This document shows positions 9,230-18,502 of a stretch of 59,225 nt of DNA, piece by piece. The notes beneath the pieces were generated by a model. The model had not been told where the DNA came from, ran no database searches, and saw only the letters and a list, made by a program, of their open reading frames with translations. Positions within the stretch are counted from its first letter, which is position 1; the number at the start of each line of letters is the position of its first letter. The stretch covers positions 11,289 to 70,513 of the forward strand of contig NZ_JH621264.1 in assembly GCF_000255455.1 (NCBI RefSeq), in the 5' to 3' direction. This stretch comes from Aquimarina agarilytica ZC1. GTDB lineage: Bacteria; Bacteroidota; Bacteroidia; Flavobacteriales; Flavobacteriaceae. Position numbers and translations under genes: made by a program.

Positions 9230-9779
9230 GTATACCTGCTTATTCGTTTTTATTTTATTAGAAACTCTAATAGGTTGTAGTGTATTATTTGCGCAAGAAA
9301 CCTATAAAACTACATTAGGTAGTATAAAGTTTGATGCCGCTAAAACAGCTTTAGAGCCTATACATGCAATAAACAAAAAACTTAAAGTAATATTAAGACC
9401 AAATGATGGAGCACTTGTTGCTTTATTGGAAATAAGAGATTTTAGCTTTCCTAATACATTAATGCAAGAGCATTTTAATGAGAATTATATGGAAAGTGAT
9501 CAATATCCAACGGCAAGTTTTAAGGCTAAAATTGATAATTTAGAGGTGTTTTTTAATAAGTCATCGGCATTTGATGTTTTAGGAGAGTTTAGGATTCACG
9601 GTGTAAAAAAGGAGCTGTTGATTCCTGTAAAATTGATTAAGAAAGCAACAAGTTTTAATCTAAAATCTAGTTTTAAGTTATTTTTGCAGGATTTTAATAT
9701 AAAAATACCTTCATTAATGTTTTATAAAATTGCCGAAGAAGTTGAGGTAGTTATTGATGCAGAGCTCGTAATGGAGTAG
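9210..9779 (+). CDS. YceI-family lipocalin-like protein
   Basis: YceI proteins form a secreted beta-barrel that binds long isoprenoids or lipids. Residues around FDAAKTALEPIHAINKK, the strand LVALLEIRDFSF, and FNENYMESDQYPTASFKAKI followed by GEFRIHGVKKEL match the family. A hydrophobic leader precedes a signal peptidase site at about FAQE. The ATG at 9210 is preferred, giving 189 residues and a 20-bp overlap with the cytochrome gene; an upstream in-frame TTG is possible. The overlap indicates a coupled operon. Confidence 0.85.
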   Translation: MVNWRSKYTCLFVFILLETLIGCSVLFAQETYKTTLGSIKFDAAKTALEPIHAINKKLKVILRPNDGALVALLEIRDFSFPNTLMQEHFNENYMESDQYPTASFKAKIDNLEVFFNKSSAFDVLGEFRIHGVKKELLIPVKLIKKATSFNLKSSFKLFLQDFNIKIPSLMFYKIAEEVEVVIDAELVME

Positions 9780-9810
9780 TAAATTTATACTGTTTATTAC
9801 ACATGAAAAT

Positions 9811-9844
9811 ACCAAAAAGCCAGCTACTCAGCTGGCTTTTTGGT
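9811..9844. terminator. Bidirectional intrinsic terminator
   Basis: A perfect 14-bp stem (9811-9824 with 9831-9844) and a 6-nt loop carry T or A runs at both ends. It lies between the convergent YceI and symporter genes and should end both transcripts. Confidence 0.92.
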
Positions 9845-9866
9845 GTCAATTACTATAAATAGTTTT

Positions 9867-11444
9867 TTATTGGAATATGATGTAAGTACTAACTACGATA
9901 ATGCAAATAGCTATGCCCACAGGTTTAACATATTTCCAGGTAGTTAAATCCACATCTTTAGTGTCTTGTTGAATATAGTCAGTAGCTCTGGGTTTAAGTT
10001 TACCAATAACTAGCATAATGATCACAGTTAAAACAAAAGTAATGGCTTGGATGTGTAAAAAGTGAGGTAAATCCATTTCTAAACCTTTAGAAAGAATAAT
10101 GTATATCACATAAAAACAAAAAGAAAAAATTAATCCAGCTTTTGCAGCTATAGCAGGAACTCGTTTGGTTAAAAACCCAATAACAATAACAGTTAAAATA
10201 GGAATACTATAAGCACCGTTTACTGTTTGTAGGTATCCAAAAATACTACCGGCATAATGTAAAAAAGGAGCAATACACATCGCAAAAATAGCTAGTCCGG
10301 TTCCAAAAGCTTTCCCTTTTTTTACTACTTGTTTTTCGGTTGCGTCATTATTGATGAATTGTTTATATATGTCAATACCAAACAAGGTAACACAACTATT
10401 AAGTGCAGAGTTAAATGAGCTTAAAATGGCTCCAAATAAAACGGCAGCAAAAAAGCCTACATAGCTAGTAGGAAGTACATCGGCAACAAGTTTTGGATAG
10501 GCCAAACTAGAGCTGCTTAAATTCCCTCCATATTTGTGGAAAGCAATAATTCCAGGAAGTACAACAATAATAGGTCCTAAAATTTTGATGAAAGCAGCTA
10601 AAATCAACCCCTTTTGTCCTTCAATTAAGTTTTTTGCACCTAAAGCACGTTGAATAATTTGTTGATTGGTACCCCAGTAGAACAATTGAACCAACATCAT
10701 ACCAGTGAAAATCGTAGAAAAAGGGATAGCAGATTCATTGCTTCCAATGGCATTAAACTTTTCGGGATGCTCGGCCATTAATTTCGTAATACCGTTTAAA
10801 ATACTTCCATTATCACTAATGGACATAAGACCAAAAGCAGGAATTAAAAGTCCTCCAATTAATAATCCAATAGCATTAATAGTATCGGATACTGCTACGG
10901 CTTTTAAACCACCAAAAATGGCATAAATAGATCCTATAATTCCAATACCCCATACGGTAATCCAAATGGCTTGTATTTCGCTAACACCTAATAATGAAGG
11001 AAAGTCAAACATAGTACTAATTCCTACTGAACCTGTGTAAAGAACAATTGGAAGTAATACAATGGCATATCCAGTTAAAAATAGTCCAGATGTTATGGCT
11101 TTGGTTGTAACATCAAACCTTCTTTCTAAGTAAGTAGGAATGGTGGATATTCCCCCTTTTAAATATCGAGGTAATAAATAAACGGCAGTGATTACCATGG
11201 CAATAGCGGCTAAAGTTTCCCAAGCCATTACTAATATTCCATTGGAGTAAGCGTCTCCATTTAAGCCAACAATTTGTTCGGTTGAAAGGTTGGTAAGTAA
11301 TAATGAACCAGCAATAACACCAGCAGTTAAACTTCGTCCTCCTAAAAAATAGCCATCCGATGAATTTTCATCAGTACTTCGGGTTGACCACCATGCAATT
11401 ACAGCAACGAGTAAAGTGAACCCAATAAAAGAAATTATCCCCAT
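9867..11444 (-). CDS. Sodium/solute symporter (SSS family)
   Basis: This is an inner-membrane transporter of 525 residues with about 14 hydrophobic segments. An early GYFLGGRSLTAGVIAGSLLLTNLSTEQ segment is typical of SSS/SLC5 transporters. The NQQIIQRALGAKNLIEGQKG motif near residue 265 is very close to that of the sodium/galactose symporters. It probably imports a monosaccharide or similar product with Na+. It is divergent from the first SusC gene, so it likely takes up what the outer-membrane system and periplasmic enzymes release. The substrate is inferred from context only. Confidence 0.88.
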   Translation of the reverse strand: MGIISFIGFTLLVAVIAWWSTRSTDENSSDGYFLGGRSLTAGVIAGSLLLTNLSTEQIVGLNGDAYSNGILVMAWETLAAIAMVITAVYLLPRYLKGGISTIPTYLERRFDVTTKAITSGLFLTGYAIVLLPIVLYTGSVGISTMFDFPSLLGVSEIQAIWITVWGIGIIGSIYAIFGGLKAVAVSDTINAIGLLIGGLLIPAFGLMSISDNGSILNGITKLMAEHPEKFNAIGSNESAIPFSTIFTGMMLVQLFYWGTNQQIIQRALGAKNLIEGQKGLILAAFIKILGPIIVVLPGIIAFHKYGGNLSSSSLAYPKLVADVLPTSYVGFFAAVLFGAILSSFNSALNSCVTLFGIDIYKQFINNDATEKQVVKKGKAFGTGLAIFAMCIAPFLHYAGSIFGYLQTVNGAYSIPILTVIVIGFLTKRVPAIAAKAGLIFSFCFYVIYIILSKGLEMDLPHFLHIQAITFVLTVIIMLVIGKLKPRATDYIQQDTKDVDLTTWKYVKPVGIAICIIVVSTYIIFQ

Positions 11445-11852
11445 AGTTTTGTGTGTAAATTTTAAATGAAAGCTAAAATATCATTATTTATCATAATAAA
11501 AATCGTTTTAGTTTATAATTTTATAGCTCAAATGGTTAAAAATGAAAAAAGTACCCCATTTTAATTTATCTATAGGAACTCTACTATTAATTTGTGTTTT
11601 TGGATTTTAAAAAGAGGTTAGAGAAATTTGAACATGATTTTTATACATTGTTAATTCAGTGTTTTAATTATTGTGTAGTGTTATATTTTAATTTTGTGAT
11701 GTGGTAATTTATTAGTGTTTTTTATGAATTTTTGATAATATTTTAAATGTTTTAATCATATGTTGTATCTAATAAAGCATATATATTATTAATACTATAA
11801 TTGTAGGTGTAAGTTTGGTGCTGGTAGAACTAACTTAATATCTAATTCAAAT
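11445..11852. promoter_or_regulatory. Divergent intergenic region with predicted susC promoter
   Basis: The 408-bp AT-rich gap lies between the symporter and the first susC. A TAATTTTG box at 11689-11696 fits the Bacteroidota -7 consensus (TAnnTTTG) and would give a leader of about 150 nt. I found no convincing LacI-type palindrome or minus-strand promoter, and no small ORF. Confidence 0.35.
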
Positions 11853-14800
11853 ATGAAAAACATCTTCTATTTAATTAGCCGTAAGCAAAAATTGCTGTTT
11901 GCAATTGTAATATGGCTAAATATCTGTTTTGTATCAGCACAAACGAAATCGATTTCGGGAACAGTTTCTAGTGCCGATGGACCTTTGCCGGGGGTGGTTG
12001 TAAAATTAAAGGGTAAAAATAAAGGAGTGGTAACGGATTTTGATGGATTGTATACTATTGAAGCCAATGTTGGAGATAAATTAATTTATGAATTTATTGG
12101 TTACCAGTCTCGAGAAATGCAGGTAGGAAATAATTCAAAAATTAACGTGGTATTAGAAATAGATGTTACCGATTTAAGCCAAGTGGTAATTGTGGGTTAT
12201 GGTAGTCAAAAAAGAAGTGAAGTTACGGGAGCGATATCATCGGTGGACGGTGATGAGGTAAAAAAGTTTAGTACCTCTAGTTTCCAGCAAGCATTACAAG
12301 GAAAAGTAGCCGGAGTAACTATATTAGATTCAGGTGGCGAGCCTGGCGAAGGTCCCGTTGTACAAATTAGAGGTGTGAATACCATTTCCTCTAACAGAGC
12401 AGGTGCATTTCCTGGAGATCCTAATTTAAATCAACAAAATCCAACAACTTCCGGGTTAACACCATTGTATGTTGTAGATGGAGTTCCTTTTGATAATAAT
12501 CCAAATATTAGTCCTAATAATATTGAAAGTATAGAGGTGCTAAAAGATGCAGGTACTACAGCCATATATGGAACAAGAGCAGCGTCTGGAGTTATATTAA
12601 TTCAAACAAGAAGAGGACAGAAGGGAAAAACGTCGATAGACTTTACTACTTATACAGGATTTGATAGGGTGACTTCTAAAGTTGATGTGGTTAATACAAG
12701 TGAAGCTTTTCTAATACATAGAACAATACACGATAATAATACACCGAATCAAAGATATTTTTCAATACTACAAAGAAATAGAAATGCGTTGAAATACGAT
12801 GTAGACTGGCAAGACTTTGTAATTAGAGAAACAGCACAATTAACTAACGCAAACCTTAGGATTTCTGGAGCAGGAAAAGATATTAATTATAATCTTTCAT
12901 TAGATAACTTCAAGCAGGCAGGTAAATTTAAAAATTCTAAATTCGAGAGAACAATTCTACGAGGGAATGCTGGATTTAATAAAGGTAAGTTCAATGTATG
13001 GAGTTCTATGAATGTGTCTTTTGGAAAGAGACAATTGGCACCATGGGGACTTTTGGGGGATGCTTTGGTTTTAGCGCCTTATACAAGACCTTTTGAAATA
13101 GGGAAAACAAATGTGATAGCTCCATTTGGATTGGGTACAGATGGTACTATTAATGAAACATTTGATGCGCCTATAGGGAATTTAGCGAGGAAATTTGCTC
13201 AAGATAACCGAAGAAATGAATTTGTATTTGGATCTAATATCGGTATTACATATTCTATTTTAAAAAACCTAAAAGCCAAATTAAATTTAGGGGGGAGCAG
13301 AACTACAAATGAGTCAAGGTTTTTTCAACCAAAGCAAGAAATTTTTTCGGAATTTACGGGTTTAATTGATGAATCTAGAACTCAAGAGGCCACCATCCAA
13401 AATTACAATACAGCCTATCAATCATTTTTAAGAGAATTTACCTTAGATTATGATAAGTTTTTTGGATCTCATAGAGTAGGGCTTTTAGTTGGTGCATCTG
13501 CAGAGGAACGTACATGGGAAGAATTAAGAGTAGAAGGGAATACATTTTTAAGTCCAGAACAAAAAACAATTTCTAATGCAGCAATAACCAGTCGGTCAGA
13601 ACAAAATATTTTTCCAACGAATACAACAGGTTTACTTGGGCGTTTAAAATATGAATATGATAAGAAATATTTATTATTAGCGAATGGACGGAGAGATGGT
13701 TCGAGTAAATTTGCACCAGGAAATAGGGTAGGATATTTTTGGGGAGTTTCTGCAGGATGGTTAGCAAGTAGAGAGTCTTTTATTGCTGATTCGGAGTCAA
13801 ATTTATTGAGTGAAATTTCAAATCTAAAATTTAGAGCAAGCTATGGTGGAGTAGGAAATGACCGTATTGGAGATTTTCTTTTTTTGAGTCCATTAGGCTC
13901 TAATCAAAACCCTGTTTTTAATGGAGGATCAGAATTGGGTGCATCTAGAACAGGTATAGGGAATAAAGATTTAAAATGGGAAACAAGTATCAGCCAAAAC
14001 TATGGATTAGATTTGGGGCTGTTTAATGGAGCGTTTAGTTTAAGTGCGGATTATTATATAGTAGATAAAGAGGATTTATTGTTTGGAATACCTACACCAC
14101 CATCTGGGGGAGTAAATGGAGGAACAATAGTAGTTAACTCGGGAGAGTTAAGAAATAAGGGTATTGAATTAGCGGTGTCTTATCAAAACAGAAAAAAAGC
14201 TTTTAAATGGGGAGTAACCGGGACCTATACGCAAAATGATAATGAAGTTTTAAGACTAAGTGGTACATCAACAGATTTGATTGAAGGAGGTACCCCCATT
14301 CCTTTTAATAACAGTGTGGTATCTACACCTGTTACATTTATTAAGCCAGGATATAGAGCAGGGGCATTTTTCTTAATTCCTACCAATGGGATCATAACAA
14401 ATGAAGAAGATTTAGAAGCTTACCAAGGAGAGGTTTCGAATGTTTTAGGAAAAAAATCAAATGAACTTAAATTAGGGGATGTACGATTTGTAGATCGTTT
14501 AACAGAGGATAATTTAAAACCAGTTGTAGATGTGAATGGACAGCCTGTGTTGGATGCCGAAGGGAATGTACAGTTTGAAGCCGGACAAGATGGAGTGTTG
14601 GATAGTGGCGATGGTGTTATTAATGATGATGATCGTGTTTTTGCCGGAAATAATACTCCTGATTTTGAGGCAGGATTAAATTTTAATGCCGAATTTAAGA
14701 ATTTTGATTTTTCAATGCAATGGTTTGGTTCTTTTGGGCATAAGGTGTTTAATGGACCCAAAAATTTAACCTATGCTTTTGCAAACCATAGAGATATTGC

Positions 14801-15146
14801 CTATCAATTTTCAGCAGCAAATCCTAATTCAACCATTGCAGCAGCAAGAACTAATGGAAGTCGTGATCCAAATGTGAGTTCAGCTTCTGATTTATTTTTA
14901 GAAGATGGAGATTTTATACGATTAAGAAGTATCCAGTTAGGCTATTCATTGCCTAATAAGGTATTAAAGAATGTTGGGATTACAAAATGTAGGATTTATG
15001 TGTCTGCTCAAAATTTATTAACCATCACTGATTATAGTGGCTTTGATCCCGAAGTAGGAGGGGATGGTTTAGCAACAAGAGGTTTGGATATAGGGAATCA
15101 GCCAGTATCAGCTAGAGGAATTTTTGGATTAGAATTAAGCTTTTAA
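11853..15146 (+). CDS. SusC/RagA-type TonB-linked outer-membrane transporter (first set)
   Basis: The 1097-residue protein has a signal peptide to about residue 30 (ending FVSAQ). A carboxypeptidase-regulatory-like domain follows (about 32-105, with GVVTDFDGLYTI). Next are VVIVGYGSQKR and a TonB plug (about 115-250) ending in the SusC signature NNIESIEVLKDAGTTAIYG. A long outer-membrane barrel completes it. It imports oligosaccharides or peptides under TonB control together with the SusD lipoprotein encoded 11 bp downstream. The substrate is not predictable from sequence alone. Confidence 0.96.
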   Translation: MKNIFYLISRKQKLLFAIVIWLNICFVSAQTKSISGTVSSADGPLPGVVVKLKGKNKGVVTDFDGLYTIEANVGDKLIYEFIGYQSREMQVGNNSKINVVLEIDVTDLSQVVIVGYGSQKRSEVTGAISSVDGDEVKKFSTSSFQQALQGKVAGVTILDSGGEPGEGPVVQIRGVNTISSNRAGAFPGDPNLNQQNPTTSGLTPLYVVDGVPFDNNPNISPNNIESIEVLKDAGTTAIYGTRAASGVILIQTRRGQKGKTSIDFTTYTGFDRVTSKVDVVNTSEAFLIHRTIHDNNTPNQRYFSILQRNRNALKYDVDWQDFVIRETAQLTNANLRISGAGKDINYNLSLDNFKQAGKFKNSKFERTILRGNAGFNKGKFNVWSSMNVSFGKRQLAPWGLLGDALVLAPYTRPFEIGKTNVIAPFGLGTDGTINETFDAPIGNLARKFAQDNRRNEFVFGSNIGITYSILKNLKAKLNLGGSRTTNESRFFQPKQEIFSEFTGLIDESRTQEATIQNYNTAYQSFLREFTLDYDKFFGSHRVGLLVGASAEERTWEELRVEGNTFLSPEQKTISNAAITSRSEQNIFPTNTTGLLGRLKYEYDKKYLLLANGRRDGSSKFAPGNRVGYFWGVSAGWLASRESFIADSESNLLSEISNLKFRASYGGVGNDRIGDFLFLSPLGSNQNPVFNGGSELGASRTGIGNKDLKWETSISQNYGLDLGLFNGAFSLSADYYIVDKEDLLFGIPTPPSGGVNGGTIVVNSGELRNKGIELAVSYQNRKKAFKWGVTGTYTQNDNEVLRLSGTSTDLIEGGTPIPFNNSVVSTPVTFIKPGYRAGAFFLIPTNGIITNEEDLEAYQGEVSNVLGKKSNELKLGDVRFVDRLTEDNLKPVVDVNGQPVLDAEGNVQFEAGQDGVLDSGDGVINDDDRVFAGNNTPDFEAGLNFNAEFKNFDFSMQWFGSFGHKVFNGPKNLTYAFANHRDIAYQFSAANPNSTIAAARTNGSRDPNVSSASDLFLEDGDFIRLRSIQLGYSLPNKVLKNVGITKCRIYVSAQNLLTITDYSGFDPEVGGDGLATRGLDIGNQPVSARGIFGLELSF

Positions 15147-15157
15147 AACATTTAGTT

Positions 15158-16948
15158 ATGGAAAAAATAATAAAAAGTATAACTGTATTGTTTGTATGTA
15201 TTCAATTAGTCAGTTGTAATGAAGAGGAATTTTTAGAGCCAAAAAATGTAAATACTCCCGATGCAAATTCGTTTGTGTCCGATAGGGGTACGGCCCAAGC
15301 AAGTGTATTTGCAATTTATGGCGCTATGCAAGATGCCGATATATGTGGAGGTAATGCCACGCGATCTTATGAGGCAATGAGTCATACGGCTAAAGCACCT
15401 CATTTTAATCAAACGGGTGATATAGCCTCATTAAATAATTTGTCATTTAGTGTCGATGGAGGTATTGTATTAGGAGCTTTTAGTAAGTTGTATTTAATGA
15501 TTGATAGAGCAAACCTGAGTATTGCCGGAATCAATAATTTACAAGAAGGTGTATTAACTCCTGGTTTAAAGCAAACCTTATTAGGTGAAGCTCACTTTTT
15601 GAGAGGCCTAGCTTATTTTTGGTTGATGAGAACCTATAACCAAGGTTCGGTTCCTTTAATTACTGTGAGTTCAAATACAATTCAAGAAACCCAACAATAT
15701 GATAATGCACCAAGGAGTCAAGTGTTGCAACAAGTAATGGATGATTTTAATTTTGCTAAAGCCAATTTGCCATTACTAAAAGGAAATAGAATGATATCTG
15801 TTTCGGGAGTGTCGGTTGAACTAGATCCATGGGAAGAAAAATTTATAGGTAGAGCAACTTGGGGGGCAGCAGTGTCATATTTGGGTAAAGTATATTTATA
15901 TGAAAATGAATTTGATAAAGCTGCTGCAGAATTTAAAAGTGTTATCGATTCAGATGAATATAGTTTAGTTGAAAATTTTGTTGATAATACAAATACATTA
16001 GGAGAATTTAATTCAGAGTCAATTTTTGAGGTAGGTTATTCAGATTCTCCTCCGGTTGTTCAACCTAATTTTGGAGGAGGAGAAGGAGCAACGGTAAATG
16101 AAACAACTACCCGAGGTTACCAGTTTAACTGGGGTAATGGAGGTTGGGGTACTACCCATACGTCAAATTTTATAACAGAATTGTTTAAAAGTGATATCGT
16201 TGATGAAAATGATCCTAAAAATTATATTGATGGAGATGTAACTAATAAATCACCAGAAAATTTTACTGGATTTTCAAAAAGGTGTAACTCAAGTATTGCT
16301 TTTGTGGGTGATAATACCAAGTTTTATAATTTGGATTTAAAATTAGGAGAGGATAATTTAAGTGAAGGAACCTCAAATTCTATATGTAGGAAATTTACAA
16401 ATTGGAATTTAGCCAATGAACCTGCAGTTGCCGTATCTGCAATCAATGAACGATTGATGAGGTTAGCCGATGTGTATTTAATGTATGCAGAAGCATTGTT
16501 ACGCGGTAGTGGAGATAAAGCTGAAGGTTCTGGAAATGTAAATGAAGCAGTTTTGTATATTAATAGGATAAGGAAAAGAGCAGGTGTTATTGATTTAGAA
16601 ACTTTATTTGGAGCACCTCGAACTTACATGCAAGTAGAAAATAACAGGACTACGGGGGTAATAAACCCTAAAGAATTTCCTATTAGGGCTTTAAATGCAG
16701 AAAATATTTTAAAGCATTTATGGGATGAAGAGCGGATATTGGAATTTGCCTTTGAAGGCAGAGGTATTTCATGGCAGGATCTTATTCGAAGGCCAGACTT
16801 AGTAGCCCGTATTGAAGAATTGAATAATTATGAGTATGTGCATTGGGGAGCTAAAAATGAATTTGAAACAGCTGCTCAAAATATAGTAAGTGATCCCAAT
16901 GGAGCAATTTATTTTCCAATACCAGCAATTGAAGAATTAAGAAAATAA
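15158..16948 (+). CDS. SusD/RagB-type nutrient-binding lipoprotein (first set)
   Basis: The 596-residue protein has a lipoprotein signal peptide (Cys in LVSCNEEEF, near residue 21). TPR-like SusD helices follow, including the HFLRGLAYFWLMRTYNQGSVPL segment. The C-terminal RLADVYLMYAEALLR and WDEERILEFAFEGR segments are typical of SusD. It caps the preceding SusC barrel and captures substrate on the cell surface. It is translated 11 bp after SusC and 5 bp before the next lipoprotein gene, so all three form one operon. Confidence 0.96.
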   Translation: MEKIIKSITVLFVCIQLVSCNEEEFLEPKNVNTPDANSFVSDRGTAQASVFAIYGAMQDADICGGNATRSYEAMSHTAKAPHFNQTGDIASLNNLSFSVDGGIVLGAFSKLYLMIDRANLSIAGINNLQEGVLTPGLKQTLLGEAHFLRGLAYFWLMRTYNQGSVPLITVSSNTIQETQQYDNAPRSQVLQQVMDDFNFAKANLPLLKGNRMISVSGVSVELDPWEEKFIGRATWGAAVSYLGKVYLYENEFDKAAAEFKSVIDSDEYSLVENFVDNTNTLGEFNSESIFEVGYSDSPPVVQPNFGGGEGATVNETTTRGYQFNWGNGGWGTTHTSNFITELFKSDIVDENDPKNYIDGDVTNKSPENFTGFSKRCNSSIAFVGDNTKFYNLDLKLGEDNLSEGTSNSICRKFTNWNLANEPAVAVSAINERLMRLADVYLMYAEALLRGSGDKAEGSGNVNEAVLYINRIRKRAGVIDLETLFGAPRTYMQVENNRTTGVINPKEFPIRALNAENILKHLWDEERILEFAFEGRGISWQDLIRRPDLVARIEELNNYEYVHWGAKNEFETAAQNIVSDPNGAIYFPIPAIEELRK

Positions 16949-16953
16949 TAGTT

Positions 16954-18447
16954 ATGAAGAAATTTAAATTATACAGTTTAGTGGTAGTGCTATTATTTTC
17001 GTGTACTACTAGAGATGATTTTAAGGTGCCCGAAGGAGCAGTAGCTTCACCATTTATAATTACAGGGATTGTTGAGTCAGATGATCGAACATTAAAATCG
17101 CGTATTGGTTTTGATGTAGAATTTTTAGATGGAACTATTGACTCAGATAGTCGGGAATGGATTTTTCCAGAAGGGAGTGTTGATTTTATTGAAGGAACCA
17201 ATACAAGTGAAAAAATTATAGTAAAATTCCTTAAAGAAGGTGAGCTTGATGTTGTTTTAAAAAGTGGCGGAAAAGAAACCCTTGAAAAACTACAAATACT
17301 AGGTAAAGTTGAAGGAACAATTAAATCGGAGCCAACTGACCCAGAGGCAACAGGTTTTGTGTTTGATGTTGCGTCAAAAATATTTGTAATTGAGGCAGGA
17401 ACCGAAGTTCAATTTACTGAAGAGACTACAGGGGAATTAGAAAAATTTGCTTGGAAATTTCCAGGTCAAACGCCCGCTTTTTCAAGTGAAAAGAATCCTG
17501 TAATTACGTTTAATAACATAGGGGAGTTTAAATTTAATTTTAGGGGTACTTCAGCATTGCCTTTTGGCGATTTAAAAATTCCTTTTTTTCCACAAAATGG
17601 GGAAGAAACATTTTTTGAGTATAAAGTAATACCAAGTAGCAAGCCGCTTGAATTTAAATCGTTGACAGAAAATGAAAACGCTGAGATTGTGATTAGCTTC
17701 TCAAGAGCACTTGATCCAGAAACATTAGAAGGTTTGGGTAATTTTAATGTAAAGGTAGGGGGTGTTGAAGTGCCATTGGAAAGTGTGATGGTGAGCGAGT
17801 CAAGTCCACAGAGCGTATTATTAAAACCTGTAACGGATATTAAGAATTCTCAAATGGCTACGTTATCCTATGAAATAACCACCTTAAGTTCCACCGATGG
17901 TGTCAATGCGGTTTCAGAATCGTTTATGGATAAAGAAGTGATGTTGTATGATCCTAATTTAATAGAAAAAGATATTTCCTTTGAAGGGGGAGTCTTAGAG
18001 TGGGAAATAGGAACCCCAGGAAATAATGCGGCAGATGTTGTTTTAGGTCTTGTGTCACCGGGGAATGATAGTGATTCAGCGTTAAGCGTTTCAGGTTTTA
18101 AACAGGGAAATAATTTTACCGTAGGTCTTGCCGATGCCTTGAATGTAAAGGAAGGGCAAAGATTAGAATTAAGTTTCGATTATAAAATTCCTGCTGATTT
18201 TGCCGGAACCACGCAAGTTACCTTTAGGTTGTATGAAGATGGTAAATTTTCGGATATGTTTAAAGCCTTTAATAATGTGAACTGTTGTGGTTTAAAAGCA
18301 GATGGAGAATGGAATACTTTGACAAAAGAGTTATCTAATAAAATTTCAGGTGATTTTAGGTCGGGAGTTTATATACAATTGATTTCTCAAGATGCAAATC
18401 CCTCAAGTATTTTAATTGACAATATTGCCATAAGAATTATAGAATAA
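16954..18447 (+). CDS. Surface glycan-binding lipoprotein (SusE-position, PKD-like)
   Basis: The 497-residue lipoprotein (Cys in LLFSCTTRDDF) sits in the third place of the susCD operon, where surface glycan-binding proteins are encoded. A PKD-like immunoglobulin fold is suggested near 135-200 (EEFTEETTGELEKFAWKFPG-like pattern). A C-terminal beta-rich module starts near residue 335 (ISFEGGVLEWEIG) and resembles carbohydrate-binding jelly rolls. A paralogous-looking protein occupies the same position in the second set (27430-29163). Direct sugar binding is an inference. Confidence 0.7.
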   Translation: MKKFKLYSLVVVLLFSCTTRDDFKVPEGAVASPFIITGIVESDDRTLKSRIGFDVEFLDGTIDSDSREWIFPEGSVDFIEGTNTSEKIIVKFLKEGELDVVLKSGGKETLEKLQILGKVEGTIKSEPTDPEATGFVFDVASKIFVIEAGTEVQFTEETTGELEKFAWKFPGQTPAFSSEKNPVITFNNIGEFKFNFRGTSALPFGDLKIPFFPQNGEETFFEYKVIPSSKPLEFKSLTENENAEIVISFSRALDPETLEGLGNFNVKVGGVEVPLESVMVSESSPQSVLLKPVTDIKNSQMATLSYEITTLSSTDGVNAVSESFMDKEVMLYDPNLIEKDISFEGGVLEWEIGTPGNNAADVVLGLVSPGNDSDSALSVSGFKQGNNFTVGLADALNVKEGQRLELSFDYKIPADFAGTTQVTFRLYEDGKFSDMFKAFNNVNCCGLKADGEWNTLTKELSNKISGDFRSGVYIQLISQDANPSSILIDNIAIRIIE

Positions 18448-18469
18448 TTAATTTGTTAGACTTAAATTT

Positions 18470-18498
18470 AGGAGTTGTGAAAGCAACTCCTTTTTTTT
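18470..18498 (+). terminator. Intrinsic terminator immediately before the FG-GAP gene
   Basis: An 8-bp stem (18470-18477 with 18484-18491), a 6-nt loop and a run of eight T lie just after the third operon gene. The run ends only a few bases before the ATG at 18503. It may reduce transcription of the downstream gene rather than fully separate it. Confidence 0.8.
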
Positions 18499-18502
18499 AT
18501 TT

